From Nonomuraea turkmeniaca (GTDB lineage: Bacteria; Actinomycetota; Actinomycetes; Streptosporangiales; Streptosporangiaceae): DNA of 64,000 bases. Numbering within the stretch: position 1 is the stretch's first letter; each line of letters starts with the position of its first letter. The stretch lies in contig NZ_VCKY01000004.1 in the NCBI RefSeq assembly GCF_005889735.1, positions 1 through 64,000 on the forward strand, given 5' to 3'. Below are positions 20,203 through 30,212 of this stretch, piece after piece. The notes beneath the pieces were generated by a model, which saw nothing but the letters and a program-made list of their open reading frames with translations, did no database searches and was not told where the DNA came from. The translations under genes and the position numbers were made by a program.

Positions 20203-20234
20203 TGCCTCGCTTTACCGATCCATTTATCGATAAA
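20189..20234. promoter_or_regulatory. LacI-type operators for the arabinofuranosidase gene
   Basis: A perfect 12-bp palindrome TTTATCGATAAA (20223-20234) and a one-mismatch copy TGTATCGATAAA (20189-20200); a weaker third copy, TTTACCGATCCA, is at 20211-20222. Spacing from the first to the last is 34 bp. Probably the targets of the LacI protein encoded after the enzyme. Confidence 0.8.
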
Positions 20235-20264
20235 GTCACCCACTTGATCGCAAGGGATTCATCC

Positions 20265-21794
20265 ATGAGCAACGCCGTCGTGCCTGCCATCATCAACGTC
20301 GACGTCGAGGGTCCGCTGATCAGCCGGCATCTCTACGGCCACTTCGCCGAGCACCTGGGCCGCTGCATCTACGGCGGGTTCTACGTGGGCGAGGACAGCG
20401 ACCTGCCGAACGCGGGCGGCATCCGGCTGGACGTCGTAGAGGCGCTGCGGGCCCTGAACATCCCGAACCTGCGCTGGCCGGGCGGCTGTTTCGCCGACGA
20501 GTACCACTGGATGGACGGCATCGGGCCGAAGGACCAGCGTCCGGCGATGGTCAACACCCACTGGGGCAACGTCGAGGAGAACAACCACTTCGGCACCCAT
20601 GAGTTCATGGCCCTGTGCGAGCTGCTCGGCGCCGAGCCGTACATCAGCGGCAACGTCGGCTCGGGCACCGTCAAGGAGATGAGCGACTGGGTCGAGTACC
20701 TCACCCGGGACGGCGACTCCCCGATGGTGCGCCTGCGCAAGGCCAACGGCCGCGAGGAGCCCTGGCAGCTGCGCTTCTGGGGGCTGGGCAACGAGGCATG
20801 GGGCTGCGGCGGCAACATGACCGCCCAGCACTACGCCGACGAGGCCCGCAGGTACGGCACGTACTGCCGCGACCACGGCGACAACCGCCTCTACCGCATC
20901 GCCGCCGGCGCGAACACCGACGACTACGCCTGGACCGAAACGCTCATGAAGACGCTCGGCGACTTGGGCTGCGCCTATCGCCCCCAGCCGTTCTACCAGG
21001 CACTGTCCCTGCACTACTACACCATCCCAGGCACCTGGCAGGACAAGGGCGACGCCACCGTGTTCGGCACCGACGACTACTACGCCACGATGGTCAAGGC
21101 CGCCCGCATCGACGAACTGCTCACCGGCCACTCCAACGTCATGGACTGCTACGACCCGGGCAAGACCGTGGGCCTGGTGCTGGACGAGTGGGGCACCTGG
21201 TGGAACGTCGAGCCGGGCACCAACCCCGGCTTCCTCTACCAGCAGAACACCCTCAGGGACGCGCTGGTGGCCGGCCTGCACTTCGACGTCTTCCACCGCC
21301 ACTCCGACAGGCTGGTGATGGCCAACATCGCCCAGACCGTCAACGTGCTGCAGGCCATGATCCTCACCGACCCCGATTCCGGCGCCCTCGTGCTCACCCC
21401 CACCTACCACGTCTTCGAGATGAACAAGGGCCACCACGATGCCGCCTCGCTGCGCGTCGACATCCCCTCCGGCGTGCCCACCCGCCAGGTCGGGGAGCAG
21501 ACGCTGGCGACGGTCTCGGTGTCGGCCAGCCGCAAGGACGGCAAGGTGCTGGTGTCGCTGTCCAACCTGGACGCCGCCGAGCCGGTCGACGTCGAGCTGG
21601 ACCTGCGCGGCGGCACCGTGACCGGCGCGCGCTCCCGGATCCTCACCGCCGAGAAGCTGCAGAGCCACAACACCCCAGAGACGCCCGACGCCGTCGCCCC
21701 CCGCGCCCACGAGCAGGTCACGGCCACCGCGACCGGGCTGCGGGTGCACCTGCCCGCCCACTCCTTCGTCACGGTGGAAGCCCGCCTCGCATGA
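20265..21794 (+). CDS. abfA: Alpha-L-arabinofuranosidase, GH51
   Basis: 509 residues, normal for intracellular GH51 enzymes; no signal peptide, so it acts in the cytoplasm on imported arabino-oligosaccharides. It begins with [21 protein letters not shown], here split as [15 protein letters not shown] and [10 protein letters not shown], which is typical. Acid/base Glu177 is in [10 protein letters not shown] and nucleophile Glu308 in VLDEWGTWW. The ATG 20265 is preceded by the operator-bearing leader. The LacI regulator follows 92 bp downstream, giving a self-contained local circuit. Confidence 0.93.
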   Translation: MSNAVVPAIINVDVEGPLISRHLYGHFAEHLGRCIYGGFYVGEDSDLPNAGGIRLDVVEALRALNIPNLRWPGGCFADEYHWMDGIGPKDQRPAMVNTHWGNVEENNHFGTHEFMALCELLGAEPYISGNVGSGTVKEMSDWVEYLTRDGDSPMVRLRKANGREEPWQLRFWGLGNEAWGCGGNMTAQHYADEARRYGTYCRDHGDNRLYRIAAGANTDDYAWTETLMKTLGDLGCAYRPQPFYQALSLHYYTIPGTWQDKGDATVFGTDDYYATMVKAARIDELLTGHSNVMDCYDPGKTVGLVLDEWGTWWNVEPGTNPGFLYQQNTLRDALVAGLHFDVFHRHSDRLVMANIAQTVNVLQAMILTDPDSGALVLTPTYHVFEMNKGHHDAASLRVDIPSGVPTRQVGEQTLATVSVSASRKDGKVLVSLSNLDAAEPVDVELDLRGGTVTGARSRILTAEKLQSHNTPETPDAVAPRAHEQVTATATGLRVHLPAHSFVTVEARLA

Positions 21795-21886
21795 CCGGCC
21801 AGGGCCGCCGAGCACACCGCGATAGGCTCGGTGGGACGGCGGCGGCCCGCCTTGATCCGACCCGCATGACAGAACGTGGGGCACGC

Positions 21887-22885
21887 ATGGTGACGATGAG
21901 CGACGTCGCCCGGCTGGCCGGGGTGTCGAAAATGACGGTCTCCAACGTGGTCAACAACCGCGCCGGAGTCAGCGACCCCGTCCGCCGCCGCGTGCTCGAC
22001 GCCATCCAGCAGTCGGGCTACCGCGTCAACCTCTCCGCCCGGACGCTCAAGTCCGGGCGGACCGGCATCATCGGCCTGGCCGTGCCGGAGATCCACAGCC
22101 CCTACTTCGGCCACCTCGCCGCCCACGTGATCGCCCGGGCCGCCCAGCAGGGCTTCCACGTCGCGATCGAGCAGACCGGCGCCGCCGCCGCCGGAGAGAT
22201 CGACGCGATCGCCCATTCGCACACGCTGCACTTCGACGGCCTGATCCTCAGCGCGGTCGAGCTCGACCGCGCTGATCCCCGGCTGGCCGGCGCCGCCTAC
22301 CCCATCGTGATGCTCGGCGAGCAGGACTTCGGCGGCCGCTTCGACCACGTCGCCATGCCCAACGAGGACGGCACGTACGCGGCGACCACGCACCTGATCG
22401 ACCGCGGATGCCGCGACATCGCGATCGTCACCGGCAACGCCCTCGAAGGCGTGAACGTGGTGACCCGCCGCTACCAGGGCTACCTCGCCGCCCTCGCCGA
22501 ACGCGGACTCCAGCCCGACCCCGCACTGCTCGTCACCGTCGACACCATGACCATGGACTCGGGCCGCGCCGCCGGCCACCGCCTGGCCGACTCCCGCCAC
22601 AAGGTCGACGGCGTGGTCGCGGTCACCGACACCGTCGCCCAAGGTGTGCTCCGCGGCCTCGCCGACCGCGGCCTCCGCGTCCCCGGCGACATCCGCCTCA
22701 TCGGCTTCGACGACATCCCCCAGGCCGAGTTCATGGTCCCCTCCCTGTCCACCGTGGCGCCGGACCACCAGTGGATGGCCGCGAAGGCCGTCGAGCTGCT
22801 GACCGGCCGCATCGGCGCACCCGCACGCGAGACCACCGAGTACACCGCTCCCTTCGAGCTCATGGTCCGCGAATCCACCACCTGA
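21887..22885 (+). CDS. LacI-family repressor, arabinose-type
   Basis: 332 residues from ATG 21887, preceded by GTGGGG; ATG 21866 is a possible alternative. The DNA-binding head is MSDVARLAGVSKMTVSNVVNN with hinge helix NLSARTLKSGRT; the sugar-binding domain has the family signatures GLAVPEIHSPYF, GVVAVTDTVAQGVL and RLIGFDDIPQAEFMVPSLSTV. By position it should control the GH51 gene through the TTTATCGATAAA sites. Confidence 0.92.
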   Translation: MVTMSDVARLAGVSKMTVSNVVNNRAGVSDPVRRRVLDAIQQSGYRVNLSARTLKSGRTGIIGLAVPEIHSPYFGHLAAHVIARAAQQGFHVAIEQTGAAAAGEIDAIAHSHTLHFDGLILSAVELDRADPRLAGAAYPIVMLGEQDFGGRFDHVAMPNEDGTYAATTHLIDRGCRDIAIVTGNALEGVNVVTRRYQGYLAALAERGLQPDPALLVTVDTMTMDSGRAAGHRLADSRHKVDGVVAVTDTVAQGVLRGLADRGLRVPGDIRLIGFDDIPQAEFMVPSLSTVAPDHQWMAAKAVELLTGRIGAPARETTEYTAPFELMVRESTT

Positions 22886-22948
22886 GCATCTCTCCACGCT
22901 AGAGTGTCGTAACATCGTGAATCTGTAGCACGTTCTGAGGAGCGTCCG

Positions 22949-23683
22949 CTGAGCGACACACTGAGGATCGAGGACGGGCGGGATCGAGTGCTGATCCGGC
23001 TCGACCGCCCGCACGTGCGTAACGCGATCGACGCGGCGATGGTGGCCGACCTGCACGAGGTGTGTGCCGAGCTGGAGCGCCGGCCCCGGATCATGGTGAT
23101 CACCGGGACCGGCGGCGTGTTCGCCGCGGGCGCCGACATCCGGGAGCTGCGCGAGCGCCGCCGCGAGGACGCCCTCGCCGGCATCAACAGCGGCCTGTTC
23201 GACCGGATCGCCCGGCTGCCGATGCCCACGATCGCCGCCATCGACGGGCCCGCCCTCGGCGGCGGCGCGGAGCTGGCCTACGCCTGCGACTTCCGCCTCG
23301 CGACCCCGCGGGCCAGGTTCGGCAATCCGGAGGCGGGGCTCGGCATCATGGCCGCCGCGGGCGCGTGCTGGCGGCTGCGCGAGTTGGTCGGCGAGCCGCT
23401 CGCCAAGGAGATCCTGCTCGCGGGGAGGGTCGTGTCCGCCGAGGAGGCGCTGGCCGTCCGGCTGGTCAACGAGGTGGTCCCCGAGGACGAGCTACCGGCC
23501 GCGGCGGACCGGCTGGCCGCCCGCATCGCCAAGAACGCGCCGCTGGCGCTGCGCCTGACCAAGCTCGCCCTGGCCGCGCCTCCCGGCGCGCATCCGCGCT
23601 TCGACGACGTGGCGCAGGCCGTGTTGTTCGAGACGGAGGAGAAGCACGCGCGGATGACCGCGTTCCTGGAGAAGCGCCGCTAG
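22949..23683 (+). CDS. Enoyl-CoA hydratase/isomerase family protein
   Basis: 244 residues if started at the CTG at 22949, which has GAGGAG in front and gives the normal family N-terminus (SDTLRIEDGRDRVLIRLDRP). The first standard start, GTG 22988, would cut into the first beta strand. Crotonase motifs: FAAGADIRELRE (oxyanion loop), GPALGGGAELAYACD with one catalytic Glu and FGNPEAGLGIM with the second. It converges on the box operon and is well placed to hydrate 3,4-dehydroadipyl-CoA, a box-pathway intermediate; that assignment is inferred. Confidence 0.88.
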   Translation: MSDTLRIEDGRDRVLIRLDRPHVRNAIDAAMVADLHEVCAELERRPRIMVITGTGGVFAAGADIRELRERRREDALAGINSGLFDRIARLPMPTIAAIDGPALGGGAELAYACDFRLATPRARFGNPEAGLGIMAAAGACWRLRELVGEPLAKEILLAGRVVSAEEALAVRLVNEVVPEDELPAAADRLAARIAKNAPLALRLTKLALAAPPGAHPRFDDVAQAVLFETEEKHARMTAFLEKRR

Positions 23684-23754
23684 CGGTTCAGCCTGCGTGG
23701 CTCGTGCCATGGGACCGGCCGGAATCTCCAGTCCGTCCGGTACGAGCGCATCGG

Positions 23755-24611
23755 TCACTCCCCGGCCGGCAGCCCGGCGTAGACCTTCATGGCGTTGCCC
23801 GCGAGCACGGCCGCCGCCACCTCGGCGGGCAGCAGTCCCGCGACGGCACGCGCGTTGGCGGCGATGCCGGGCACGCCTGGCCAGTCGGTGCCGAAGATCC
23901 ACTTCCGTGCCAGCCGGGTGAGGTCGTACCGCGCGTAGTACTCGGGCAGCCGCTTGGGCGGCAGGCCGGACAACTCCAGCCACACCGTGTCGTTCGACAG
24001 CGCCAGGAAGGCCGCAGCGTCGTACCACCAGCCGCGCCCGCCGTGCGCGAGCACGACGTTGAGTCCGGGGAAGTCGCGCACGACCGGTACGAGGAAGCGC
24101 GGATCGGCGTTCTCGTTCATCGAACCGGGGAAGGAGCTGGTGCCACAGTGCACGACGAGCGGCACGCCCCGCTCCTCGAGCACCTGGTACGCCGGGTACA
24201 GGGCGGCGTCGTCGCAGCGGAATCCGCCGTGCACGGGATGCAGCTTCAGCGCGGCGGCCCCGAGGTCGAGCTGCCGACGTACCTCGGCGGCGATCGGGAA
24301 GTGCAGGTGCGGGTTGACGTTCGCGACCGGGCGGAACCTGGACGGGTTGTGCTCGACGATCGGCAGCAGGTCGTCGAACTCCTGCATGCCGGTCGACTTG
24401 GGGCTGTACTCGCAGAACAACAACGCCACGTCCACGCCCTGAGCGGCGAAGATCTCATCCAGGCGGTCCGGGCGCGGCCTGCCGTCCGCGTCCCAGGCGT
24501 CCTCGATGAGGCCGTCCTCGCCGAAGTCGCGGGCCCACGTCAGCCAAGCCGGCTTGAGGGTGCCGAGCACCGGGATGTGCACGTGCGCGTCGATGAGTCG
24601 CATGCCATCGA

Positions 24612-24615
<4 letters not shown>
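23755..24615 (-). CDS. Amidohydrolase family 2 metal-dependent hydrolase/decarboxylase
   Basis: 286 residues. A TIM-barrel amidohydrolase: LIDAHVHIP (His-x-His), LKLHPVHGG, VVHCGTSS, LAHGGRG and FGTDWPGVPG (the metal Asp). These are the features of amidohydrolase_2 proteins such as ACMSD or resorcylate decarboxylases. Its ATG overlaps the ferredoxin stop by 4 bp, so it belongs to the benzoyl-CoA operon. No known box-pathway step needs such an enzyme; it may decarboxylate or hydrolyse a related aromatic substrate that feeds the pathway. Confidence 0.85.
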
Positions 24616-24944
<329 letters not shown>

Positions 24945-24969
24945 GTGAGAACTCCTGATCAGGCCGTGA

Positions 24970-25947
24970 CTAGACCGGGGCCGGATGGTCGGTCGAGTGC
25001 CCCGGGAAGAGCTGGGCGGCGGGGTCGATGTGCACGGCGGCGTTGTTGACGGCCGTCGCCACCTCGCCGAACCCGACCGCGATCAGCCGGACTTTGCCGT
25101 CGTAGTCGGCGATGTCGCCGGCGGCGAAGATGCCGGGCACGTTGGTGCGCATCGCCGAGTCGACGACCAGGTGCCGGTTGTCGTGCAGATCGAGCCCCCA
25201 TTCGCGCAGCGGCCCCAGGTTGGCGGTGAAGCCGAGGGCCGCGACGAGCCGCTGGCACGGGAGGGTGGCCCCCGTGCTGAGCTCGACGCGTTCCAGCCGG
25301 TGGCCGCCGTGGGCGGCGGTGACCTGGGCGTTCGTGATGATCTCGACCGGCGCGGCCTTGAGCCGCTCGACCGAGCCGTGGTGGGCGCGGAACGCGGCAC
25401 GCCGGTGCACCAGCGTGACGCTGCTCGCGATGGGGTGGAGCATGAGCGCCCAGTCCACGGCGCTGTCGCCGCCGCCGACGACGACCACGTCCCTGCCCGC
25501 GTAGTCCGCGCCGTCCGGCACGAAGTACTCCAGGCCCCTGCCCAGGAACTCCTCGCCCGCGGGGAGCGGGCGCGGTGTGAAGGTGCCGATGCCGCCCGTC
25601 ACGACGACCGCACGGGCGGTGATCTCGGTCCCGCCGCCGGTCTTCACCACGAGCAGGCCCCCGGGCACGTGCTCGAGCCGCTGGGCCTCCTCCCCGAGGA
25701 CATACGCCGGCCGGTACGGCGCCGCCTGCTCCACCAGGCCGGCGATGAGGCGGCGCCCGGAGACGGCGGGGAACCCGGCGATGTCGTAGATCTCCTTCTC
25801 CGGGTACATCGCGCTGACCTGCCCGCCGACCTGGCTCAGCGCGTCGACGATCGCGGTGCGCAGCCCGCGCGCTCCCGCGTAGTAGGCGCCGAAGAGCCCG
25901 ACGGGCCCCGCTCCGACGATCAGCACGTCGACGTCGAGCACGCTCAT
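24970..25947 (-). CDS. Thioredoxin-reductase-like ferredoxin-NAD(P)H oxidoreductase
   Basis: 325 residues from ATG 25947. FAD motif VLIVGAGPVGLFGAYYAG, NAD(P)H motif VVVVGGGDSAVDWALML and the C-terminal FAD motif GIFAAGDIADYDGK. There is no redox CxxC, so it is not a thioredoxin reductase; the layout matches ferredoxin-NADP reductases of the TrxR-like type. It overlaps the ligase stop by 4 bp and precedes the ferredoxin. Together they form a plausible NADPH-to-BoxB electron chain in place of BoxA. Confidence 0.88.
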   Translation of the reverse strand: MSVLDVDVLIVGAGPVGLFGAYYAGARGLRTAIVDALSQVGGQVSAMYPEKEIYDIAGFPAVSGRRLIAGLVEQAAPYRPAYVLGEEAQRLEHVPGGLLVVKTGGGTEITARAVVVTGGIGTFTPRPLPAGEEFLGRGLEYFVPDGADYAGRDVVVVGGGDSAVDWALMLHPIASSVTLVHRRAAFRAHHGSVERLKAAPVEIITNAQVTAAHGGHRLERVELSTGATLPCQRLVAALGFTANLGPLREWGLDLHDNRHLVVDSAMRTNVPGIFAAGDIADYDGKVRLIAVGFGEVATAVNNAAVHIDPAAQLFPGHSTDHPAPV

Positions 25948-27482
25948 CCCCCCACCTCCTGGGCGAGCAGCTCGCGGACCTTGAACCTCTGGATCTTGCC
26001 GGTCGCGGTCTTGGGCAACTGGTCGAGGAAGACCACCTGCCGGGGACGCTTGAACGCGGCCAGCCCGTCCCGGCACCACTGGACGAGCTCCTCGGCGGTG
26101 ACGTCGCCCCGGGTGACGACGCAGGCGACCGGCTTGTCGAGCCCGTGCTCGTCGGCCACGCCCACCACGGCCGCCTCCTCGACCCGGGGGTGCTCCAGCA
26201 GGCGGCTCTCCACCTCGGCCGGCGAGACCCAGATGCCGCCCGCCTTGAGCAGGTCGTTGCTGCGGCCCAGGCAGGTGTAGTAGCCGTCCGGCGCGCGGAC
26301 GTACGTGTCGCCGGTGTTGAGCCACTCGCCCGCGAACACGGTGCGGCTGGCGCCGGTGCGCCGCCAGTAGCCCAGGGCGATGGACTCGCCGCGCACGTGC
26401 AGGGCGCCCGGCACCCCGTCGGGCACCCGCGCCCCTTCGGCGTCACGCAACTCAATGTCGTAGCCGGGCACCGGGACGCCCGTCGTGCCGGGGCGTACCT
26501 CGCCCGGCCGGTTCGACAGGAAGATGTGCAGCGCCTCGGTGGAGCCGATGCCGTCGATGACCTCGACGCCGAAGCGGCCGGTGAACCGCTCCTGCAGCGG
26601 CGCGGGCAGCGCCTCCCCTGCCGAGGCGGCCAGGCGTACCGACGCGAAGGTGTCCTGCGGCAGGTCGGCGGCGAGCAGCGCGGCGTAGAACGTGGGGACG
26701 GCGAAGAACAACGTCGGCTGGTCCGCGGCCATACGCCCGGCCGTCACGGCGGGGGTGGGACGGCGTGGCTCCAGCACGGTCGCGGCCCCGGCCGAGAGCG
26801 GGAAGAACATCGAGTTGCCGATGCCGTACGCGAAGAAGAGCTTGGCGACGGAGAAGCAGACGTCGCCGGGGCCGATGCCGAGCACCTGGTCGCCGTAGGT
26901 CTGGCAGACGTGCCGGATGTTGGCGTGGCGGTGCATGGCGCCCTTGGGGATGCCGGTGGTTCCGGAGGTGTAGAGCCACAGGGCCCAGGAGTCCTCCAGC
27001 GTGACGGCCGGCTCGCGGGGCTGCCCGTCGCCTCCTTTGAGCAGCTCCGCCCAGGTCAGGGACGTGCTCTCCGGCGGCGCTTCGCCGTCCCACACCAGGT
27101 GGCGCACTTCGGGCGCCAGGGTGAGCGCCTCTTGGACCTGGGGGGCGTAGCCGGCGCTCGCCACGACCACGGCGGCGCCGGAGTCGGCGATGATCGCGCC
27201 GAGCTCCTTCGCCCCCAGCATGGTCGAGACCGGCACGGCCACGAACCCGCCGCAGAAGGCGGCGAGGATCCCGGCGAACATGGGCACGTCGTCGTTGGTG
27301 ACGAACACGACGCGGTCGTCGCGCCGCAGGCCGAGGGCGCGCAGGCCGGCGGTGACGGTCCCGACGAGGTCCGCGAGCTCGGCGTACGTGAGCGTGGCGG
27401 CGCCGCGCACGGCGACCCGGTCGCCGTTGCCTTCCCGCACGTGGCGGTGGAGGAGCCACGTTCCCGCGTTGAACTCGGTCAT
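25944..27482 (-). CDS. Benzoate-CoA ligase
   Basis: 512 residues, typical for this subfamily. AMP-binding signature LYTSGTTGIPKGAMHRH, family stretch SVAKLFFAYGIGNSMFFPLS, and the catalytic Lys in KTATGKIQRFKVREL. These match benzoate/4-hydroxybenzoate-CoA ligases. It activates benzoate (or a substituted benzoate) to the CoA thioester, the first step of the box pathway. It starts 2 bp after the boxC stop. Confidence 0.92.
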   Translation of the reverse strand: MTEFNAGTWLLHRHVREGNGDRVAVRGAATLTYAELADLVGTVTAGLRALGLRRDDRVVFVTNDDVPMFAGILAAFCGGFVAVPVSTMLGAKELGAIIADSGAAVVVASAGYAPQVQEALTLAPEVRHLVWDGEAPPESTSLTWAELLKGGDGQPREPAVTLEDSWALWLYTSGTTGIPKGAMHRHANIRHVCQTYGDQVLGIGPGDVCFSVAKLFFAYGIGNSMFFPLSAGAATVLEPRRPTPAVTAGRMAADQPTLFFAVPTFYAALLAADLPQDTFASVRLAASAGEALPAPLQERFTGRFGVEVIDGIGSTEALHIFLSNRPGEVRPGTTGVPVPGYDIELRDAEGARVPDGVPGALHVRGESIALGYWRRTGASRTVFAGEWLNTGDTYVRAPDGYYTCLGRSNDLLKAGGIWVSPAEVESRLLEHPRVEEAAVVGVADEHGLDKPVACVVTRGDVTAEELVQWCRDGLAAFKRPRQVVFLDQLPKTATGKIQRFKVRELLAQEVGG

Positions 27483-27484
27483 GG

Positions 27485-29161
27485 TCAGATCCGCTCGAGG
27501 TCGTAGTCGCCCTTGCGGCCGGTGCCGTAGCGGCGCAGGGCGCCGTCGGGGCCGGAGGCGTTCGGGCGGATGAAGATCCAGTTCTGCCAGGCGGTGAGCC
27601 GGCCGAAGATCTTCGTCTCCAGCGTCTCGGGGCCGACGAAGCGGTGGTTGGCCTCCATGCCGGTCAGCGCGTCGGGCGAGAGCGAGGCACGTTCCTCCAG
27701 GACGATCCGCAATTCCTCGTCGAAGTCGATGTCGTCCAGTGCCAGGGTGACCAGGCCGAGCTCCACGGCGGCGGCGGCGTCCAGCGGCTCGCCGATCCTG
27801 GCGCGGACGGCTTCCAGCTCCTCGTCGTGACCCCAGAATCTCGATCGGAGGCGGGACAGGCCGTTGCCCATCGGGTAGTCGCCGTCATTGGCCGGGGTGA
27901 GCACGATGGTGGCGGGGACGGCGTCGTCGTCGCGGTCCTCGTAGACGCCTTCCAGCATGTACTGCCGGTCGGCGGCCAGGGCCAGCTCGGCCAGCAGGCC
28001 GGCGAAGGCCGTCCCCGGCTCGATGACGGCGAGGAGGCTGCGGCTGGTGACGTCGAGGCGCTTGAGCGTGCGCTTGTAGTAGTGGCGCACCTCGTTGACG
28101 AACCAGTCGCCGGCCCGCTCGCGCAGCTGGGCGTCGTGGGCGAGCACCCGCTCGTGGTCGCCCACAGCGCGCAGAACCCAGATGCCCAGGTCCAGCTCGT
28201 TGGTGCGCAGATGCAGGATGAGATCGTCCAGCGCCCGGGTCACGGCGAGCGGCCAGTAGTCGGCGCCCTGGGCCGCGGGGTCGGCCGGCGGGGCGTCGTG
28301 CGGGCCGGACACGGTGATCTCGACCAGATGCTTGGCCCGGTCGATCCGCGCGGACAGGTACGGGTAGGTGATGGCGTCGCCCTCGTCCTTGCGGTCGAGC
28401 GGCGGCAGCGCCACGCCTATCGCGCCCGCGGGCCGCGTGGACGCCGCGGCGGCCTCGGCGGCGCGCCTGGCGACCTCCCCGTCCAGGGAGTTACGCGGTA
28501 CGGCAGCGTCGACCAGGCCCCACTCCACCGCCGTGCGGCCGCGGAACCCCTCGGACTTGGTGGCGAACACGTCGGCGCGGTCCTTGCGCACGTGTCGCTT
28601 GTCCACGACGCGGGTCAGGCCACCGGTGCCGGGGAGCACGCCGAGCAGCGGCACCTCGGGCAGGGACACGGCCGATGAGCCGTCGTCTACGAGGACGATC
28701 TGGTCGCAGGCCAGCGCGAGCTCGTAGCCGCCGCCGGCGGCGGTCCCGTTGAGCGCGGCGATCCAGGTCTGGCCGGAGTGCTCGGTCGCGTCCTCGATGC
28801 CGTTACGGGTCTCGTTGGTGAACTTGCAGAAGTTGACCTTCCAGGCGTGCGTGGACTGGGCCAGCATCCTGATGTTGGCCCCGGCACAGAACATCCGGTC
28901 CAGGCCGCCGGTCATCACGACCGCCTTGACCTCCGGGTGTTCGAAGCGCAGCCGCTGGACGAGGTCGTACAGCTCGATGTCGACGCCGAGGTCGTAGGAG
29001 TTCATCTTGAGGTCGTAGCCGGGGACCAGGCCGCCGTGCTCGTCCACGCGCAGCGTGACGGTGGCCACCGCCCCGTCCACCTCGAGCTTCCAGTGACGGT
29101 AGCGGTCCGGGGAGGTCGCGAAGCGGACCACCGGCGGCGCCGAATGCGTTGTTTCACTCAA
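27485..29161 (-). CDS. boxC: 2,3-epoxybenzoyl-CoA dihydrolase (BoxC)
   Basis: 558 residues, a double-length crotonase as expected for BoxC. Motifs: GLDRMFCAGANIRMLAQSTH, shown in part as RMFCAGANIRML, then AAGGGYELALACDQIVLVDD and LPEVPLLGVLPGTGGLTR. The start is a TTG (29161) with CTGGAG upstream. BoxC opens and hydrolyses the epoxidised ring to 3,4-dehydroadipyl-CoA semialdehyde and formate. It heads the leftward operon boxC - ligase - reductase - ferredoxin - amidohydrolase and is divergent from the PaaX-type regulator. Confidence 0.95.
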   Translation of the reverse strand: MSETTHSAPPVVRFATSPDRYRHWKLEVDGAVATVTLRVDEHGGLVPGYDLKMNSYDLGVDIELYDLVQRLRFEHPEVKAVVMTGGLDRMFCAGANIRMLAQSTHAWKVNFCKFTNETRNGIEDATEHSGQTWIAALNGTAAGGGYELALACDQIVLVDDGSSAVSLPEVPLLGVLPGTGGLTRVVDKRHVRKDRADVFATKSEGFRGRTAVEWGLVDAAVPRNSLDGEVARRAAEAAAASTRPAGAIGVALPPLDRKDEGDAITYPYLSARIDRAKHLVEITVSGPHDAPPADPAAQGADYWPLAVTRALDDLILHLRTNELDLGIWVLRAVGDHERVLAHDAQLRERAGDWFVNEVRHYYKRTLKRLDVTSRSLLAVIEPGTAFAGLLAELALAADRQYMLEGVYEDRDDDAVPATIVLTPANDGDYPMGNGLSRLRSRFWGHDEELEAVRARIGEPLDAAAAVELGLVTLALDDIDFDEELRIVLEERASLSPDALTGMEANHRFVGPETLETKIFGRLTAWQNWIFIRPNASGPDGALRRYGTGRKGDYDLERI

Positions 29162-29233
29162 TGCGCGCTCCAGGAGGTGCAGGGGGCTTGCGTCTTCAAT
29201 ATTCGACGTTTCTCAGATGTATCGTCAAGTGTT

Positions 29234-29240
29234 TGTAGCA
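29234..29240. promoter_or_regulatory. TGTAGCA motif in the boxC/paaX promoter region
   Basis: TTTGTAGCATT lies between the divergent boxC and PaaX-type genes. The same core TGTAGCA is in the other box promoter region (34248-34254), and a related TGTTACA near the ABC importer. Possibly the PaaX-type regulator's site; weak evidence. Confidence 0.35.
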
Positions 29241-29327
29241 TTAAGGCTCGTGGCGGGCACTACGCACAGGGGTGCCCGACCTGGCAGAATGCGCCTCACC
29301 AGTGAGACCGACGACAGGAGGGCGGAC

Positions 29328-30212
29328 GTGGCCCCGCGCGAAGCGCGCACGGAGACCGGCACGGAGACCGGCCGCACGGTGGACCGCCAGCGTGACAAGG
29401 CGTCCGCCAGCGCCCGCTCGCTCCTGCTGACGGTCCTCGGCGAGTTCGTGCTGCCCCGTCACGGCGAGGTCTGGACGGGCACCCTCGTCACCGCGCTCGG
29501 CGCCCTCGGCGTCGAGGAGAAGTCCGCGCGCCAGGCCCTGTCCCGCACCGCGGCCGAAGGCCTGCTGGCGTCGGTGCGTCACGGCCGCAAGGTGCGCTGG
29601 ACCCTGACCGAGGCCGGCGACCGGCTGCTGCGCGAGGGCACCGAGCGCATCTACGGCTTCATGCGCGGGCCGCACGGCTGGGACGGCCGCTGGCTCGTCC
29701 TCACCGCCGGCGTGCCGGAGACCCAGCGGCAACTGCGCCACCGCCTGCGCACCAAGCTCACCTGGCTGGGGCTCGGCTCGCCCTCCCCCACGCTCTGGGT
29801 CGTCCCCGACGCGTCCAAGGAGGCCGCGGTCCGGGACGTCATCCGCGAGCTCGACCTCGCCGACCGGGCCTACGCCTGGACCGGTCCGTCGGCGAGCATC
29901 GGCGACACCGCCAAACTGATCAACGCCGCGTGGGACCTCGACGACGTGGAGAAGCGCTACCTGGACTTCATCGAGCACTTCGAGGGTCTCGCGGTCGAGT
30001 CCGGCCGCGACGCGTTCGTCAACCAGGTGCTGCTCATCCAGGAGTGGCGGCGCTTCCCGTTCCTCGATCCCGACCTGCCTGCCGAGTTGCTCGAGCACGA
30101 CTGGCCGGGGCCCCGGGCGGCGGCCGTCTTCCACGACCGGCACAACCGGTGGCACCGGCGTGCCCAGGCCGAGTGGGACCGCATGGACGAGGGCGCCGCC
30201 GCCCGTTCCTAG
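29328..30212 (+). CDS. PaaX-family transcriptional regulator
   Basis: 294 residues from GTG 29328, chosen because AGGAGGG lies 5 bp upstream; ATG 29289 is possible but unsupported. The N-terminal winged helix is LLTVLGEFVLPRHGEVWTG with LGVEEKSARQALSRTAAEG; the PaaX core has GRWLVLTAGVPETQRQLR and LRTKLTWLGLGSPSPTLWV; the C-terminus has DPDLPAELLEHDWPG. PaaX proteins usually repress CoA-dependent aromatic pathways and are released by an aryl-CoA. Lying between the two box operons, it likely senses benzoyl-CoA. Confidence 0.9.
   Translation: MAPREARTETGTETGRTVDRQRDKASASARSLLLTVLGEFVLPRHGEVWTGTLVTALGALGVEEKSARQALSRTAAEGLLASVRHGRKVRWTLTEAGDRLLREGTERIYGFMRGPHGWDGRWLVLTAGVPETQRQLRHRLRTKLTWLGLGSPSPTLWVVPDASKEAAVRDVIRELDLADRAYAWTGPSASIGDTAKLINAAWDLDDVEKRYLDFIEHFEGLAVESGRDAFVNQVLLIQEWRRFPFLDPDLPAELLEHDWPGPRAAAVFHDRHNRWHRRAQAEWDRMDEGAAARS

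Noticed and set aside
24970..25947. Assignment as thioredoxin reductase
   Set aside because: No redox-active CxxC and it is next to a ferredoxin gene.
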